From an uncultured Desulfuromusa sp. (lineage in GTDB: Bacteria; Desulfobacterota; Desulfuromonadia; Desulfuromonadales; Geopsychrobacteraceae): 64,000 nt of DNA. Both the position numbers and the translations under genes were made by a program. The DNA lies in contig NZ_OY776575.1 of the NCBI RefSeq assembly GCF_963675815.1, positions 248,001 through 312,000 of the forward strand, read 5' to 3'. Of the stretch, positions 14,924-23,129 are shown piece by piece; position 1 is the first letter of the stretch, and each line of letters opens with the position of its first letter. The notes beneath the pieces were generated by a model, which saw only the letters and a list, made by a program, of their open reading frames with translations, made no database searches and was not told the origin of the DNA.

Positions 14924-16444
14924 ATGACCCCCGCAGCAATCGTATCGAAACTCTGGAACTACTGTAACGTCCTGCGCGACGACGGCATGAGCTATGGCGA
15001 CTACGTCGAACAGCTCACCTATTTGCTTTTCCTTAAAATGGCCGACGAGCGCACCAAGCCGCCTTATGTGCCTGCCTCCGGCGCACACAAGCAACCAGAC
15101 ATGGTTCCGGAAGCTTACTCATGGCCGACACTGGTCAAAAAGGACGGTGATGAGCTATTTGACCACTACCGCCATACCCTGGAAAACCTCGGTAATGAAA
15201 AAGGGCTGCTCGGGCTGATTTTCAACAAGTCGCAGAACAAATTTCAGGACCCGGCCAAACTGCGTCGCCTGATTGTCGATCTGATCGGTAACGAGAATTG
15301 GTCGGTTATGAGTGCCGATGTTAAAGGGGATGCCTACGAAGGGCTGTTGGAGAAAAACGCACAGGACACCAAGAGCGGTGCCGGGCAGTACTTTACGCCA
15401 CGGCCATTGATTCAGGCAATCGTTGATGTTATTGCCCCCAAGCCGGGTGAGACCATCAGTGACCCCGCATGTGGAACTGGTGGATTCCTCCTCGCCGCCC
15501 ACGACAGCCTCGTCGATAACCATCCTCACATGACCAAGGATGAGCGGAAAAAGCTCATGGATGGCACCTTCAAGGGCTGGGAGCTGGTGCAGTCGACAGC
15601 ACGACTCTGTGCCATGAACTTGATGTTACATGGTATCGGCAGTGATGACAGCAATTTGCCATTGGTTGTGAGTGATTCCCTCGCCTCTGATCCGGGCGAC
15701 CGCTTCAATATCATCCTCACCAATCCTCCCTTCGGTAAAAAGAGCAGTACCACCATCGTGGCCGAAGACGGCAAGGTAGGCAAAGAGAAGGAAATCATTG
15801 AGCGTGACGATTTCTGGGCGACCACATCAAACAAACAGCTCAATTTCATGCAGCACGTCAAAACCCTGCTCAAACAGCATGGCCGCGCTGCCGTAGTGGT
15901 GCCGGATAACGTGCTGTTCGAAGGCGGAGCCGGGGAGACCATCCGCCGCAAACTGCTGCACGAATGCGACGTCCACACCATTCTTCGCCTGCCAACCGGA
16001 CTATTCTACGCTCAAGGGGTCAAAGCGAACGTCATCTTCTTCGACCGTAAACCCGCCAGTGAAACACCCTGGACGAAAAAGCTGTGGATCTACGACCTGC
16101 GCACCAACGTGCATTTCACCCTGAAAACCAATCCACTCAAGCGCAGTGACTTGGATGAATTTGTCCAGCTCTACAATCCAAGCAAACGTCAACAGCGTAC
16201 CGCCACCTGGAATGAAGAAAATCCAAGCGGTCGTTGGCGCTGTTACGACTATGAAGACCTGATCGCCCGCGACAAAGCCAGCCTCGATATCTTCTGGCTC
16301 AAGGATGATTCGCTTGAAGATTCTGATAATTTGCCGGAGCCTGGTGTGCTGGCTGCTGAAATTGTTGAGGACATGCAGGCAGCGCTGGAGCAGTTCCGGG
16401 AGATCGCCGCGGATTTAGGTGTAGAAGATACTATTGCCGAATGA
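14924..16444 (+). CDS. hsdM: Type I restriction-modification methyltransferase subunit M
   Basis: The 506-residue N6-adenine methyltransferase has an N-terminal helical domain (AAIVSKLWNYCNVLRDDGMSY), SAM-binding motif I in DPACGTGGFLLAAHD (about 180-194) and catalytic motif IV NPPFG (about 267-271), the order expected for HsdM. AGGA lies 8 nt before the ATG. It modifies host DNA as M2S and joins HsdR for restriction. In this operon it is separated from hsdS by the KAP gene, an hsdM remnant, fic and the small opposite-strand gene, so it may need its own promoter in 14860-14923, an A+T-rich stretch. Confidence 0.95.
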   Translation: MTPAAIVSKLWNYCNVLRDDGMSYGDYVEQLTYLLFLKMADERTKPPYVPASGAHKQPDMVPEAYSWPTLVKKDGDELFDHYRHTLENLGNEKGLLGLIFNKSQNKFQDPAKLRRLIVDLIGNENWSVMSADVKGDAYEGLLEKNAQDTKSGAGQYFTPRPLIQAIVDVIAPKPGETISDPACGTGGFLLAAHDSLVDNHPHMTKDERKKLMDGTFKGWELVQSTARLCAMNLMLHGIGSDDSNLPLVVSDSLASDPGDRFNIILTNPPFGKKSSTTIVAEDGKVGKEKEIIERDDFWATTSNKQLNFMQHVKTLLKQHGRAAVVVPDNVLFEGGAGETIRRKLLHECDVHTILRLPTGLFYAQGVKANVIFFDRKPASETPWTKKLWIYDLRTNVHFTLKTNPLKRSDLDEFVQLYNPSKRQQRTATWNEENPSGRWRCYDYEDLIARDKASLDIFWLKDDSLEDSDNLPEPGVLAAEIVEDMQAALEQFREIAADLGVEDTIAE

Positions 16445-16463
16445 ATAGAAACGGAGAGGGTAA

Positions 16464-17543
16464 ATGCCAATCAATCATGCTGTTTGGAAAGTAGGTTCTG
16501 AACCGCAACCATTAGCTGAAGTTTCGTTGCAGAGTGAAGCATTGCTGGAGAAGATGATTGTTTCGGATCCCAGTATTCTGTCTTTACACTGGCTTCTCAT
16601 TGGTCAGCAAGTAAGAACAGATTTTGGTGGAATAATCGATTTGCTAGCTGTCAATCAAGATGGCCAGCTCATCGTTATCGAACTGAAACGTAATCAAACC
16701 CCGCGAGAGGTTGTAGCTCAGGCGCTTGACTATGCGTCATGGGTAAGAGATCTCACCTCAGACGAAATTGCCCATATCTTCAACAAGTTTTCCAGGAATG
16801 GCTCACTTGGTGAAGCCTTTCAGAAAAAATTTGGTATTCAGCTCGATGAAGAGCAACTGAATGGTTCTCATCAGATAGTTGTCGTTGCATCCTCACTTGA
16901 TTCAAGCACAGAGCGTATAGTTAATTACCTTAACGACATGAATGTCGCAATCAATGTTATCTTTTTTCAGGTGTTTCAAGATGGCGCTAACCAATACCTT
17001 AGCCGCGCCTGGCTAATCGATCCCATCGAAACAGAAACACGTGCGACATCTGTTCAATCAGGGGAGCGTGGAGAATGGAATGGCGAGTACTACTCATCTT
17101 TCGGACATAGCGAGGATAGAGACTGGAATGAAGCAATCAAATATGGCTTTATTTGTGCTGGGGGCGGGCAGTGGTATACAAAAACTCTCTCTTTGCTATC
17201 TCCAGGTGATCGCGTTTGGGTGAATGTTCCCGGCCAGGGATATGTTGGCGTCGGTAAGGTATTAGGACAATCGGTTCGTGCCAACGAATTTCAGGTTGAT
17301 GTTAACGGTGAGAAACAAGATTTTCTCGACATCGCACAGGCAAATTATCACCGGCAATACGTGGACGATGAGGAAAATAGTGAATATTTCGTTTCCGTAG
17401 AGTGGGTTGCTACGAAGCCAGTCAATGCGGCAGTTTCAGAAGTTGGTTTTTTTGGCAATCAAAATTCTGTGTGCCGACCTCGAACAACCAAATGGATCCA
17501 TACGGTAGAGCGGTTGAAGAAGGTGTTTTCGATTAATGATTGA
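16464..17543 (+). CDS. PD-(D/E)XK nuclease family protein (DUF91/NucS-like N-terminus)
   Basis: In this 359-residue protein the segment GGIIDLLAVNQDGQLIVIEL, followed by KRNQTPREVVAQALDYASWV, carries the Asp, the ExK pair (ELK) and the conserved Gln/Tyr helix of the PD-(D/E)XK fold seen in DUF91/NucS-like nucleases. The C-terminal part (about 200-330) has no motif I recognise; it includes FICAGGGQWYTKTLSLLSPGDRVWV and GYVGVGKVLG, which suggest a small beta-barrel or PUA/EVE-like module. It starts 19 nt after hsdM with GGAGAGGGT as a ribosome-binding site, so it is the last gene of the island operon. A nucleic-acid-directed role is likely; the substrate is unknown. Confidence 0.72.
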   Translation: MPINHAVWKVGSEPQPLAEVSLQSEALLEKMIVSDPSILSLHWLLIGQQVRTDFGGIIDLLAVNQDGQLIVIELKRNQTPREVVAQALDYASWVRDLTSDEIAHIFNKFSRNGSLGEAFQKKFGIQLDEEQLNGSHQIVVVASSLDSSTERIVNYLNDMNVAINVIFFQVFQDGANQYLSRAWLIDPIETETRATSVQSGERGEWNGEYYSSFGHSEDRDWNEAIKYGFICAGGGQWYTKTLSLLSPGDRVWVNVPGQGYVGVGKVLGQSVRANEFQVDVNGEKQDFLDIAQANYHRQYVDDEENSEYFVSVEWVATKPVNAAVSEVGFFGNQNSVCRPRTTKWIHTVERLKKVFSIND

Positions 17544-17850
17544 GTTGTGACAAGGAAGATGTTGTCACTGAATATATTGTTGGAATATCGGGGGACATAA
17601 TACCTGTTTTAATCTGTGTCTGCATGGGGGCATTCTCATGCTTGCAATTTATACAGAGAATAACGAAATTATGATGATCCCGGTTGCACGTGTTGTTTCA
17701 GTTCACAGACGCTTTTCACACCCTAGTTCATCTGGTAGAGCAACTAACTCGTAATGATTGTCCGTTGGTTCTATGTGAAGCGTTTTTTCTCGAATGCCGC
17801 GATTCTGATCTAGCAACATTTCGCCATAAAACCACTAAGGAAAACTGAGT
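17544..17850. other. Interval with a tRNA relic, no clear gene
   Basis: This 307-nt interval separates the restriction-modification operon from the HIT gene. It contains the degenerate tRNA-like sequence described separately, and a 38-codon open frame starting at 17639 that has no supporting feature. I see no clear promoter or terminator for the island operon. Confidence 0.4.
17711..17782 (+). pseudogene. Degenerate tRNA-Thr(CGT) relic
   Basis: The stretch TAGTTCATCTGGTAGAGCA resembles a bacterial tRNA D-arm. It is followed by AACTAACTCGTAATGATT, the anticodon arm of tRNA-Thr with loop CTCGTAA and anticodon CGT (17750-17752), then CCGTTGGTTCTATG in place of the T-arm. The anticodon stem has about three of five pairs, the T-stem is poor, and no CCA is encoded. 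CGCTTTTCACA and TGTGAAGCG at the ends can still pair imperfectly. It is most likely a decayed tRNA or an attachment-site scar at the right edge of the island. Confidence 0.5.
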
Positions 17851-18240
17851 ATGTCTATGACGACCGAATGCCCATTTTGTTGTGTGGATGAATCAAGACA
17901 ATTATTTTCGAATGATTTTGCCATTTCTATAGCCGATACTTTCCCGGTGACCCGTGGGCATTGTTTGATTATCCCGAAGCGCCATTTTACCTCCTTTTTT
18001 GAATCAACGGAGGAAGAACGCACAGCGTTATGGGTCCTGGCAGACCAGACTCGGCAATATCTCATAACTGAATACGCTCCTGATGGTTTCAATATTGGTA
18101 TTAATGACGGAGTTGCAGCAGGGCAGACGATAATGCATCTACACATCCACTTGATCCCCCGCTATCTGGGAGACTCAGCAGATCCGCGGGGCGGGGTGCG
18201 CTGGGTCATACCTAAAAATGCGCCATATTGGAAAAAATGA
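17851..18240 (+). CDS. HIT family nucleotide hydrolase/transferase
   Basis: The 129-residue protein has the histidine triad HLHIHLI (His96, His98, His100). It also has the N-terminal CPFC motif, possibly metal-binding together with a nearby Cys, the segment FPVTRGHCLIIPKRHF and the FNIGINDGVAAGQTI strand that precedes the triad. It should hydrolyse or transfer nucleoside monophosphate groups, as HinT/Fhit relatives do, with unknown natural substrate. It appears monocistronic. Confidence 0.9.
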   Translation: MSMTTECPFCCVDESRQLFSNDFAISIADTFPVTRGHCLIIPKRHFTSFFESTEEERTALWVLADQTRQYLITEYAPDGFNIGINDGVAAGQTIMHLHIHLIPRYLGDSADPRGGVRWVIPKNAPYWKK

Positions 18241-18444
18241 TGCCCCCCCTTTAGTTTAAAATAATCTGTTAGGAGCGATAAAGGCTGATAAGGTGGGGAA
18301 ACAACCGCGGCCGCAATGGGAACCGCTGAGTGTTTCTGCATTTTATCAGGATAATTAATATCTGGCTGACCTGAGATGCTTCTGCTAGATTGCTGAGAAT
18401 CTTAGTGAAGAAGACAATGAATAACCTGAAAGGGTATATTTTAA

Positions 18445-19353
18445 ATGCAAACCATAACTTCTATGGCAATCCCTATCGCATTGTATTTGTTCGGGATTTT
18501 CAGCTTCACATTTCCTCTTGTCTGGCTGCAGAAACGTAGGCAAAAAGGGAAGAAATCACCGTTAAGTGGTCATTTGTTGCGCAGCCCAGGGACATCACTA
18601 CAAGCCCGGATTGAAAATCTGAATTTGGATATTATGGCTTATATTGCGGTTTTCCCGACCTTTCCTCTGCTGATCTATTCAGTTTATCTTCCCCTGATGC
18701 AGGCCGAAAAAACCACTAATCTGAGTGATTTTATCATTCTTGCCAGCGTTTTTGGGGTGTTTCTTTGGGTTGGCTTTAAAGTCTACCGATTGATGACTGA
18801 AAGAAATAACTGCCGTTTGGGGCTCGATGCAGAAATGGCTGTGGGGCAAGAACTGAATCAGCTGATGGTGGAAGGTTGTCGCGTGTACCATGACTTCCCC
18901 GCTGAAAATTTCAATATTGACCACATTGTGGTTGGGCCGACGGGTGTGTTTTCCGTTGAGACAAAAGGGCGAACAAAAGCGTTGAAACGAAAAGGGAAGG
19001 TTGATGCAACTGTTACCTATGACGGAAAGTTGCTGCAATTTCCTAATTCGTATGAAACCGAACCGTTATTGCAGGCGCAACGGCAGGCGGACTGGCTTAG
19101 AGTATGGTTAACCAGCGCAGTTGGTGACTCCGTGTATACTCAGCCGGTGTTGGTTCTCCCTGGGTGGTATGTTGTGCGTAAAGCGGATCGCCCAATAAAA
19201 GTGATCAGCGGTAAAGAGGCTTATTCCCTGGCAAAACCAAGTGGTATCCATCTGAGTGGTGAAATGGTTAAACGGATTGCCCATCAGGTGGAACAGCGTT
19301 GCCGCGATGTTGAGCCGATTGCGTATCGACAAGAAAAAAAAGGAATAGGCTAA
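18445..19353 (+). CDS. NERD-domain membrane protein
   Basis: The 302-residue protein has an N-terminal membrane segment (about 5-28), a second and third hydrophobic segment (about 63-85 and 94-115), and a cytoplasmic NERD domain. The latter shows GLDAEMAVGQELNQL, VYHDFP, FNIDHIVVGPTGVFSVETKG and QRQADWLRVWL, with the Asp and ExK residues of a PD-(D/E)XK nuclease-like fold. NERD proteins are thought to act on nucleic acids. I see no partner gene, and the gene looks monocistronic. Confidence 0.85.
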   Translation: MQTITSMAIPIALYLFGIFSFTFPLVWLQKRRQKGKKSPLSGHLLRSPGTSLQARIENLNLDIMAYIAVFPTFPLLIYSVYLPLMQAEKTTNLSDFIILASVFGVFLWVGFKVYRLMTERNNCRLGLDAEMAVGQELNQLMVEGCRVYHDFPAENFNIDHIVVGPTGVFSVETKGRTKALKRKGKVDATVTYDGKLLQFPNSYETEPLLQAQRQADWLRVWLTSAVGDSVYTQPVLVLPGWYVVRKADRPIKVISGKEAYSLAKPSGIHLSGEMVKRIAHQVEQRCRDVEPIAYRQEKKGIG

Positions 19354-19557
19354 AAATATCTCAAGTTTTCACCGTTACCTCTATATTTCAGGGCTTCAAT
19401 TTGAGCACTAAAGTCACCAACGATTTTCCATCAGATTGCTGACCTCTAAATATAGTTATAGTTACTATTATGCTAAAAAGTTCTCTTAAAAAAGCGGTAA
19501 AACAGGATCAATTCTGATAGACTTTCCGGAAAAATATAGTTTTAACAAGGAGTCCCT

Positions 19558-19959
19558 ATGTCTGGTTTGTTTCTAAGATGGCTCATTCTTTCAACCGCTA
19601 TCATGATTTCTGCCTATCTCTTTCCCGGTGTTGATGTGGATGGGTTTGGAACCGCTCTGTTTGCTGCCTTGGTGTTAGGCATTCTCAATGCTTTTTTCAG
19701 GCCTATTTTGATTATTCTAACGTTGCCGATCAACATTCTCACTCTGGGCCTTTTTACTTTTATCATTAATGCCTTTCTGCTGATGATGACCTCTGGTGTC
19801 ATCGGCGGGCTCCATGTGTCCGGATTTGGTGCTGCACTTCTGGGTTCGCTGATCATCAGTCTGGTCAGTTGGGGACTCAGTTCATTTATCAGTGATCGCG
19901 GACGGGTTGAATCCATGGATATTGAGCTGCACCGTAAACGTGGTGACCATTGGGAATAA
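19558..19959 (+). CDS. Phage holin family (4-TMS) membrane protein
   Basis: This 133-residue, highly hydrophobic protein has four predicted helices. The pattern RWLILSTAIMISAYLFPGV, then LFAALVLGILNAFFRPILI, then LPINILTLGLFTFIINAFLL matches the widespread chromosomal family named after mycobacterial phage holins (PF04020). Despite the name, most members are housekeeping membrane proteins of unknown function and not lysis genes. AAGGAGT precedes the ATG. Confidence 0.88.
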   Translation: MSGLFLRWLILSTAIMISAYLFPGVDVDGFGTALFAALVLGILNAFFRPILIILTLPINILTLGLFTFIINAFLLMMTSGVIGGLHVSGFGAALLGSLIISLVSWGLSSFISDRGRVESMDIELHRKRGDHWE

Positions 19960-20031
19960 TTTCGTTCGCCGTGTTGATCGTTTTATCTGTAAAAATATAC
20001 AATAACCTCATTTCAAGCCAAAGGCCTTAAT

Positions 20032-20469
20032 ATGACCAAGCTCGATGATGCTGTTAAACTCTGTACTGAAGATGGTCAACAGCAATCGAAATTTTACGAA
20101 TTGTTTCTGAATTCCCTTTTTTATGTCCCGATTTTGCAGGAAGAGGGCGCTTCAGTGCAGGAAGAGGGCGCATTACCTCTGCTGGTTGAAGCCAATGATA
20201 AGACCTATTTGATGTTGTTTGATACCGTTGGCAGATTGACCCGGTGGGCTAATGAAGATGCCAAATATCTTGGTGTCACCGGTCATGGGATCACTGAGAT
20301 GTCTTCTTCGAATATCTACTGGGCGATGAATTATGGGACTGAACAGCAGAAATTTTTCGATCCGGAAGAAATTAAGTGGCTCAAAACGGTTGTCGATGAA
20401 GCGAATGAAAAAAATAAGCAAAAAACAACCGTAGAGAATGGAGACAAGCAAGATATAGAAGGTGAGTAA
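20032..20469 (+). CDS. SseB-like N-terminal domain protein
   Basis: The 145-residue protein has the features of the SseB N-terminal domain: a helix followed by FYELFLNSLFYVPIL, then LPLLVEANDKTYLMLFDTVGRL, and later WANEDAKYLGVTGHGI. The function is unknown, though members are often called enhanced-serine-sensitivity proteins. An exact 16-bp segment (TGCAGGAAGAGGGCGC) occurs twice 21 bp apart at about 20137-20173, giving the repeated peptide QEEGA; this is a recent tandem duplication. The C-terminal tail is charged and probably disordered. It is followed after 12 nt by the interrupted zinc-ribbon gene. Confidence 0.7.
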   Translation: MTKLDDAVKLCTEDGQQQSKFYELFLNSLFYVPILQEEGASVQEEGALPLLVEANDKTYLMLFDTVGRLTRWANEDAKYLGVTGHGITEMSSSNIYWAMNYGTEQQKFFDPEEIKWLKTVVDEANEKNKQKTTVENGDKQDIEGE

Positions 20470-20481
20470 GTTGGTGGTTGC

Positions 20482-20691
20482 ATGAAAAGGTACAGGAAAA
20501 AACCGCGTAAATGCCCTGAATGTGGCTAGTCTCAAATAGCCACGATTCTTTACGGCAATCCAGCACTGACCAAAGATCTGGAGGATCAGCTGGCATCTGG
20601 TCGTATCGTCCTGGGAGGTTGTACCTTTGAGAGAGATGCTCCAAGCTGGCAATGTGTTGCCTGTGGCATGAACATCTATAAGGCGATTTAA
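20482..20691 (+). pseudogene. Zinc-ribbon protein gene with an in-frame UAG at codon 16
   Basis: From the ATG at 20482 the frame reads 15 codons ending KCPECG, then TAG (20527-20529), then 53 sense codons beginning SQIATILYG and ending CVACGMNIYKAI before TAA (20689-20691). The two halves form one coherent protein: two CxxC zinc knuckles frame a domain with LEDQLASGRIVLGGC, as in a common family of about 70-residue zinc-ribbon proteins. The stop lies directly after the first knuckle. It may be a nonsense mutation, a sequence error, or a recoded UAG. The frame is otherwise undamaged. It follows the SseB-like gene closely. Confidence 0.7.
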
Positions 20692-20724
20692 AATATATTT
20701 CTTGATGACAGATACAGGTCTTTT

Positions 20725-21666
20725 ATGTCCCACTTAAAAAGCACAGCTTGTTTTAGGCTCAATGTTTTTTTCTTGCTGACTATCATTGTTGGCCTCTGCA
20801 CAGCAACAACGGTCAGTGCCCAGATGTATCGTTGGGTTGATGCTAACGGGCAACTCCATTTTTCCAATTCTCCGCAAAGTGTTCCTGATAATATCCGCAA
20901 TAAAAACAATGAGTATACTCCTGATAGTTCAAGTATCACTATAAATAATGATGTTGACCGAACTGAGTTAAAGAAATCAAAAAGCAACAACTCCTCAGCC
21001 CGGAAAGATTCTATTTCAATTCCCTATACAGCCAGAGAGGGATTTGCTGACCGGGTGATTATTAATGTGAGATTTAATGGCAGAGTGACGGTACCAATGA
21101 TGGTCGACACCGGATCGCCGGGCCTGGTTATTTCCGAGAGTCTGGCCGATCGCCTTAACCTCTTTGATGAAGAATCCGGCAGGCTTATGGTGATGATTTC
21201 CGGTATTGGTGGTCGAAAAACTGCAACCAGAACCATTATCGACAAGATAACAATAGGGGAGATAACCGAAAAGTTCATCCCTGCGCATATTGTCTCAGGA
21301 ATGTCTTCGGGGCATTATTATGGCTTGATTGGCATGGATGTTCTGTCCAGCTACACCATGACCATTGATCCGGTCCAGCGCAAATTAATCGCACATCTTA
21401 TACCATCAGCGCAGAATCAACCTGCAGGCCGCAGTAGGGCATGGTGGATGTCGAACTTCAGGGAGTTTGGCTTTTACCAGCAATTCTGGCAGCAACAGGA
21501 AGAGATGATCGGCAAAAGCGATTCTCCATATTCAAGGCTTTCTACCGGTGAACAAAAACGGGTGGAGGAATTTATTTTACAGCAGAAGTCGACTGCAGAC
21601 GCACTCTATGAACAATTGGAACGTTATGCCGGTTACAATGGTGTCCCACGGCACTGGAGACGTTAA
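20725..21666 (+). CDS. Secreted DUF4124 / retropepsin-like aspartyl protease
   Basis: The 313-residue protein begins with a signal peptide (hydrophobic core FFLLTIIVGLCTATT, cleavage after VSA). It is followed by a DUF4124 module (QMYRWVDANGQLHFSNSPQ), then a low-complexity linker and a single-copy retropepsin-like aspartyl protease domain. The active site is MMVDTGSPG (Asp128), with the flap-like ISGIGG and the hydrophobic YGLIGMDVL that follows. Such clan AA proteases act as dimers. The location should be periplasmic and the substrate is unknown. The C-terminal 90 residues are Gln/Glu/Arg-rich and helical. Confidence 0.85.
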   Translation: MSHLKSTACFRLNVFFLLTIIVGLCTATTVSAQMYRWVDANGQLHFSNSPQSVPDNIRNKNNEYTPDSSSITINNDVDRTELKKSKSNNSSARKDSISIPYTAREGFADRVIINVRFNGRVTVPMMVDTGSPGLVISESLADRLNLFDEESGRLMVMISGIGGRKTATRTIIDKITIGEITEKFIPAHIVSGMSSGHYYGLIGMDVLSSYTMTIDPVQRKLIAHLIPSAQNQPAGRSRAWWMSNFREFGFYQQFWQQQEEMIGKSDSPYSRLSTGEQKRVEEFILQQKSTADALYEQLERYAGYNGVPRHWRR

Positions 21667-21800
21667 AATACGGTATAGAGATAAAGAAAGGGGACGAAGA
21701 GTTGCCTTTGACCGCTGATACAGCTATAAATAATTGAAATTGACCGGTTTGAATAAAACATAATAACAGCATCAGATTTTCTTGCGAGGTTTTTACTGAA

Positions 21801-22907
21801 ATGAGCAAGGCAAAAAAATTATTTATAGCGGCGATTGATAAAAATGCCGGAAAAACGACAACGAGCATAGCGCTGATGGCTCTTGCTTTGAAGAAATATG
21901 ATCGGGTCGGCTATATCAAGCCCTTTGGTGGACAGACAGTCGAGTATCGGGGACGCGTAGTCGACAAGGATGTTGCTTTGATGGCTCAAGTTTTTGGTCT
22001 GAACAGAGATCTGGATTTTATGTCGCCGGTTGTTCTGTCTTCTGATACGACGCATAAGGTGGTAGACGGACTGATTTCTCCTCAAGATCTTCAAGACAGG
22101 ATCGTACATGCCTGCAATCAACTTGAAAAGAAGTGTGATTTTCTCCTCATCGAAGGCTCCGGGCATCCGGGCGTTGGTTCTGTTATGCAGATTTCCAATG
22201 CTCACATCGCTCGTTTGCTTAATGCTCCTGTTCTTATGGTCACCGGCGGCGGTTTGGGTAATGTCGTAGATAGACTGGCTATGACGCAACTTTTGTTTGA
22301 AAAGGAACAGGTTGATGTCAAGGCGATCCTCGTCAATATGCTTGTTCCGGAAAAGAGGGATAGAAGCCTTGATTACTTGACACGTGCATTGAAAGACGAA
22401 ACATTTAAAGTGATCGGTGGCTTCGACTATCAACCGATTCTGGCAAATCCAACCCTTAGACGTATTTCAGCGGTCCTTGATCTGCCTTTACATGGAAATA
22501 AACGTGAATCACAGCGAATTATCCATAGTGTTCAGGTCGGTGCAGCGTCGACCCAGCGGGTTGCGGAACTGATTCAGGAACCGTCAATCATTATTCTCAC
22601 AAGCAGCAGGGACGAATTGATTGTAACTCTGTCACATCTCTACAAAATGCCTCACTATAAAGACTTGATCGTGGGGATGGTGATTTCCGGGGCAACAGCT
22701 ATCAACTCAATGACTCAGCAAATTCTGGATGACACCAACATTCCCTATATCAGAGCAGAGAAAATGATTACAGCAGAGCTGTATCATACCATCAATAAAG
22801 ATGTATCCAAAATAGTTGCCGAAGATAGGGAGAAGCTCGATCTGATTAAAAAACTGGCTGAAAAACGCTTTGACTTTGATGTGATAGATGAATTGATTTC
22901 GACCTAA
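21801..22907 (+). CDS. BioD-like P-loop ATPase with DRTGG-type domain
   Basis: In this 368-residue protein the N-terminal half is a dethiobiotin-synthetase-like P-loop NTPase (AAA_26). A deviant Walker A DKNAGKTTTSIALM, DKDVALM and FLLIEGSGHPGVGS are visible. The C-terminal half (about 210-330) resembles the DRTGG domain. The arrangement is that of the N-terminal regulatory part of long bacterial phosphotransacetylases, present here without a Pta catalytic domain. Stand-alone versions occur in many delta-proteobacteria and their function is not defined. A nucleotide-sensing or regulatory role is a guess. Confidence 0.8.
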   Translation: MSKAKKLFIAAIDKNAGKTTTSIALMALALKKYDRVGYIKPFGGQTVEYRGRVVDKDVALMAQVFGLNRDLDFMSPVVLSSDTTHKVVDGLISPQDLQDRIVHACNQLEKKCDFLLIEGSGHPGVGSVMQISNAHIARLLNAPVLMVTGGGLGNVVDRLAMTQLLFEKEQVDVKAILVNMLVPEKRDRSLDYLTRALKDETFKVIGGFDYQPILANPTLRRISAVLDLPLHGNKRESQRIIHSVQVGAASTQRVAELIQEPSIIILTSSRDELIVTLSHLYKMPHYKDLIVGMVISGATAINSMTQQILDDTNIPYIRAEKMITAELYHTINKDVSKIVAEDREKLDLIKKLAEKRFDFDVIDELIST

Positions 22908-22994
22908 TTTGTCAAGGAACAATCACCAGAACTTGATCATCTTCGAGAGGGGTGATTCGAGAAGGTGACTTTGAGAGAGTTGTGCAGATAAAAG

Positions 22995-23025
22995 CATAGC
23001 GAGGCCCGTTCATGACCTCGCTATG
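22995..23025. terminator. Hairpin between convergent genes
   Basis: CATAGCGAGG (22995-23004) and CCTCGCTATG (23016-23025) form a perfect 10-bp stem with an 11-nt loop. It sits between the convergent BioD-like and quinone oxidoreductase genes, where a bidirectional terminator is expected, but no T-run follows on either strand. Confidence 0.5.
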
Positions 23026-23129
23026 GATTGCAGAATATCTAACGTCGCATAATATATATTATGTAAACTCAAATACAGATAAACTCAAATTATATGAATC
23101 CAGCTGAATTTATGGTTGTAGCTGGAACA

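Noticed and set aside
17639..17755. 38-codon open frame ahead of the HIT gene
   Set aside because: It runs into the tRNA relic, has no ribosome-binding site and no similarity that I recognise.
19558..19959. Holin-like gene as sign of a prophage
   Set aside because: The family is common on chromosomes without phage genes, and no other phage gene lies nearby.
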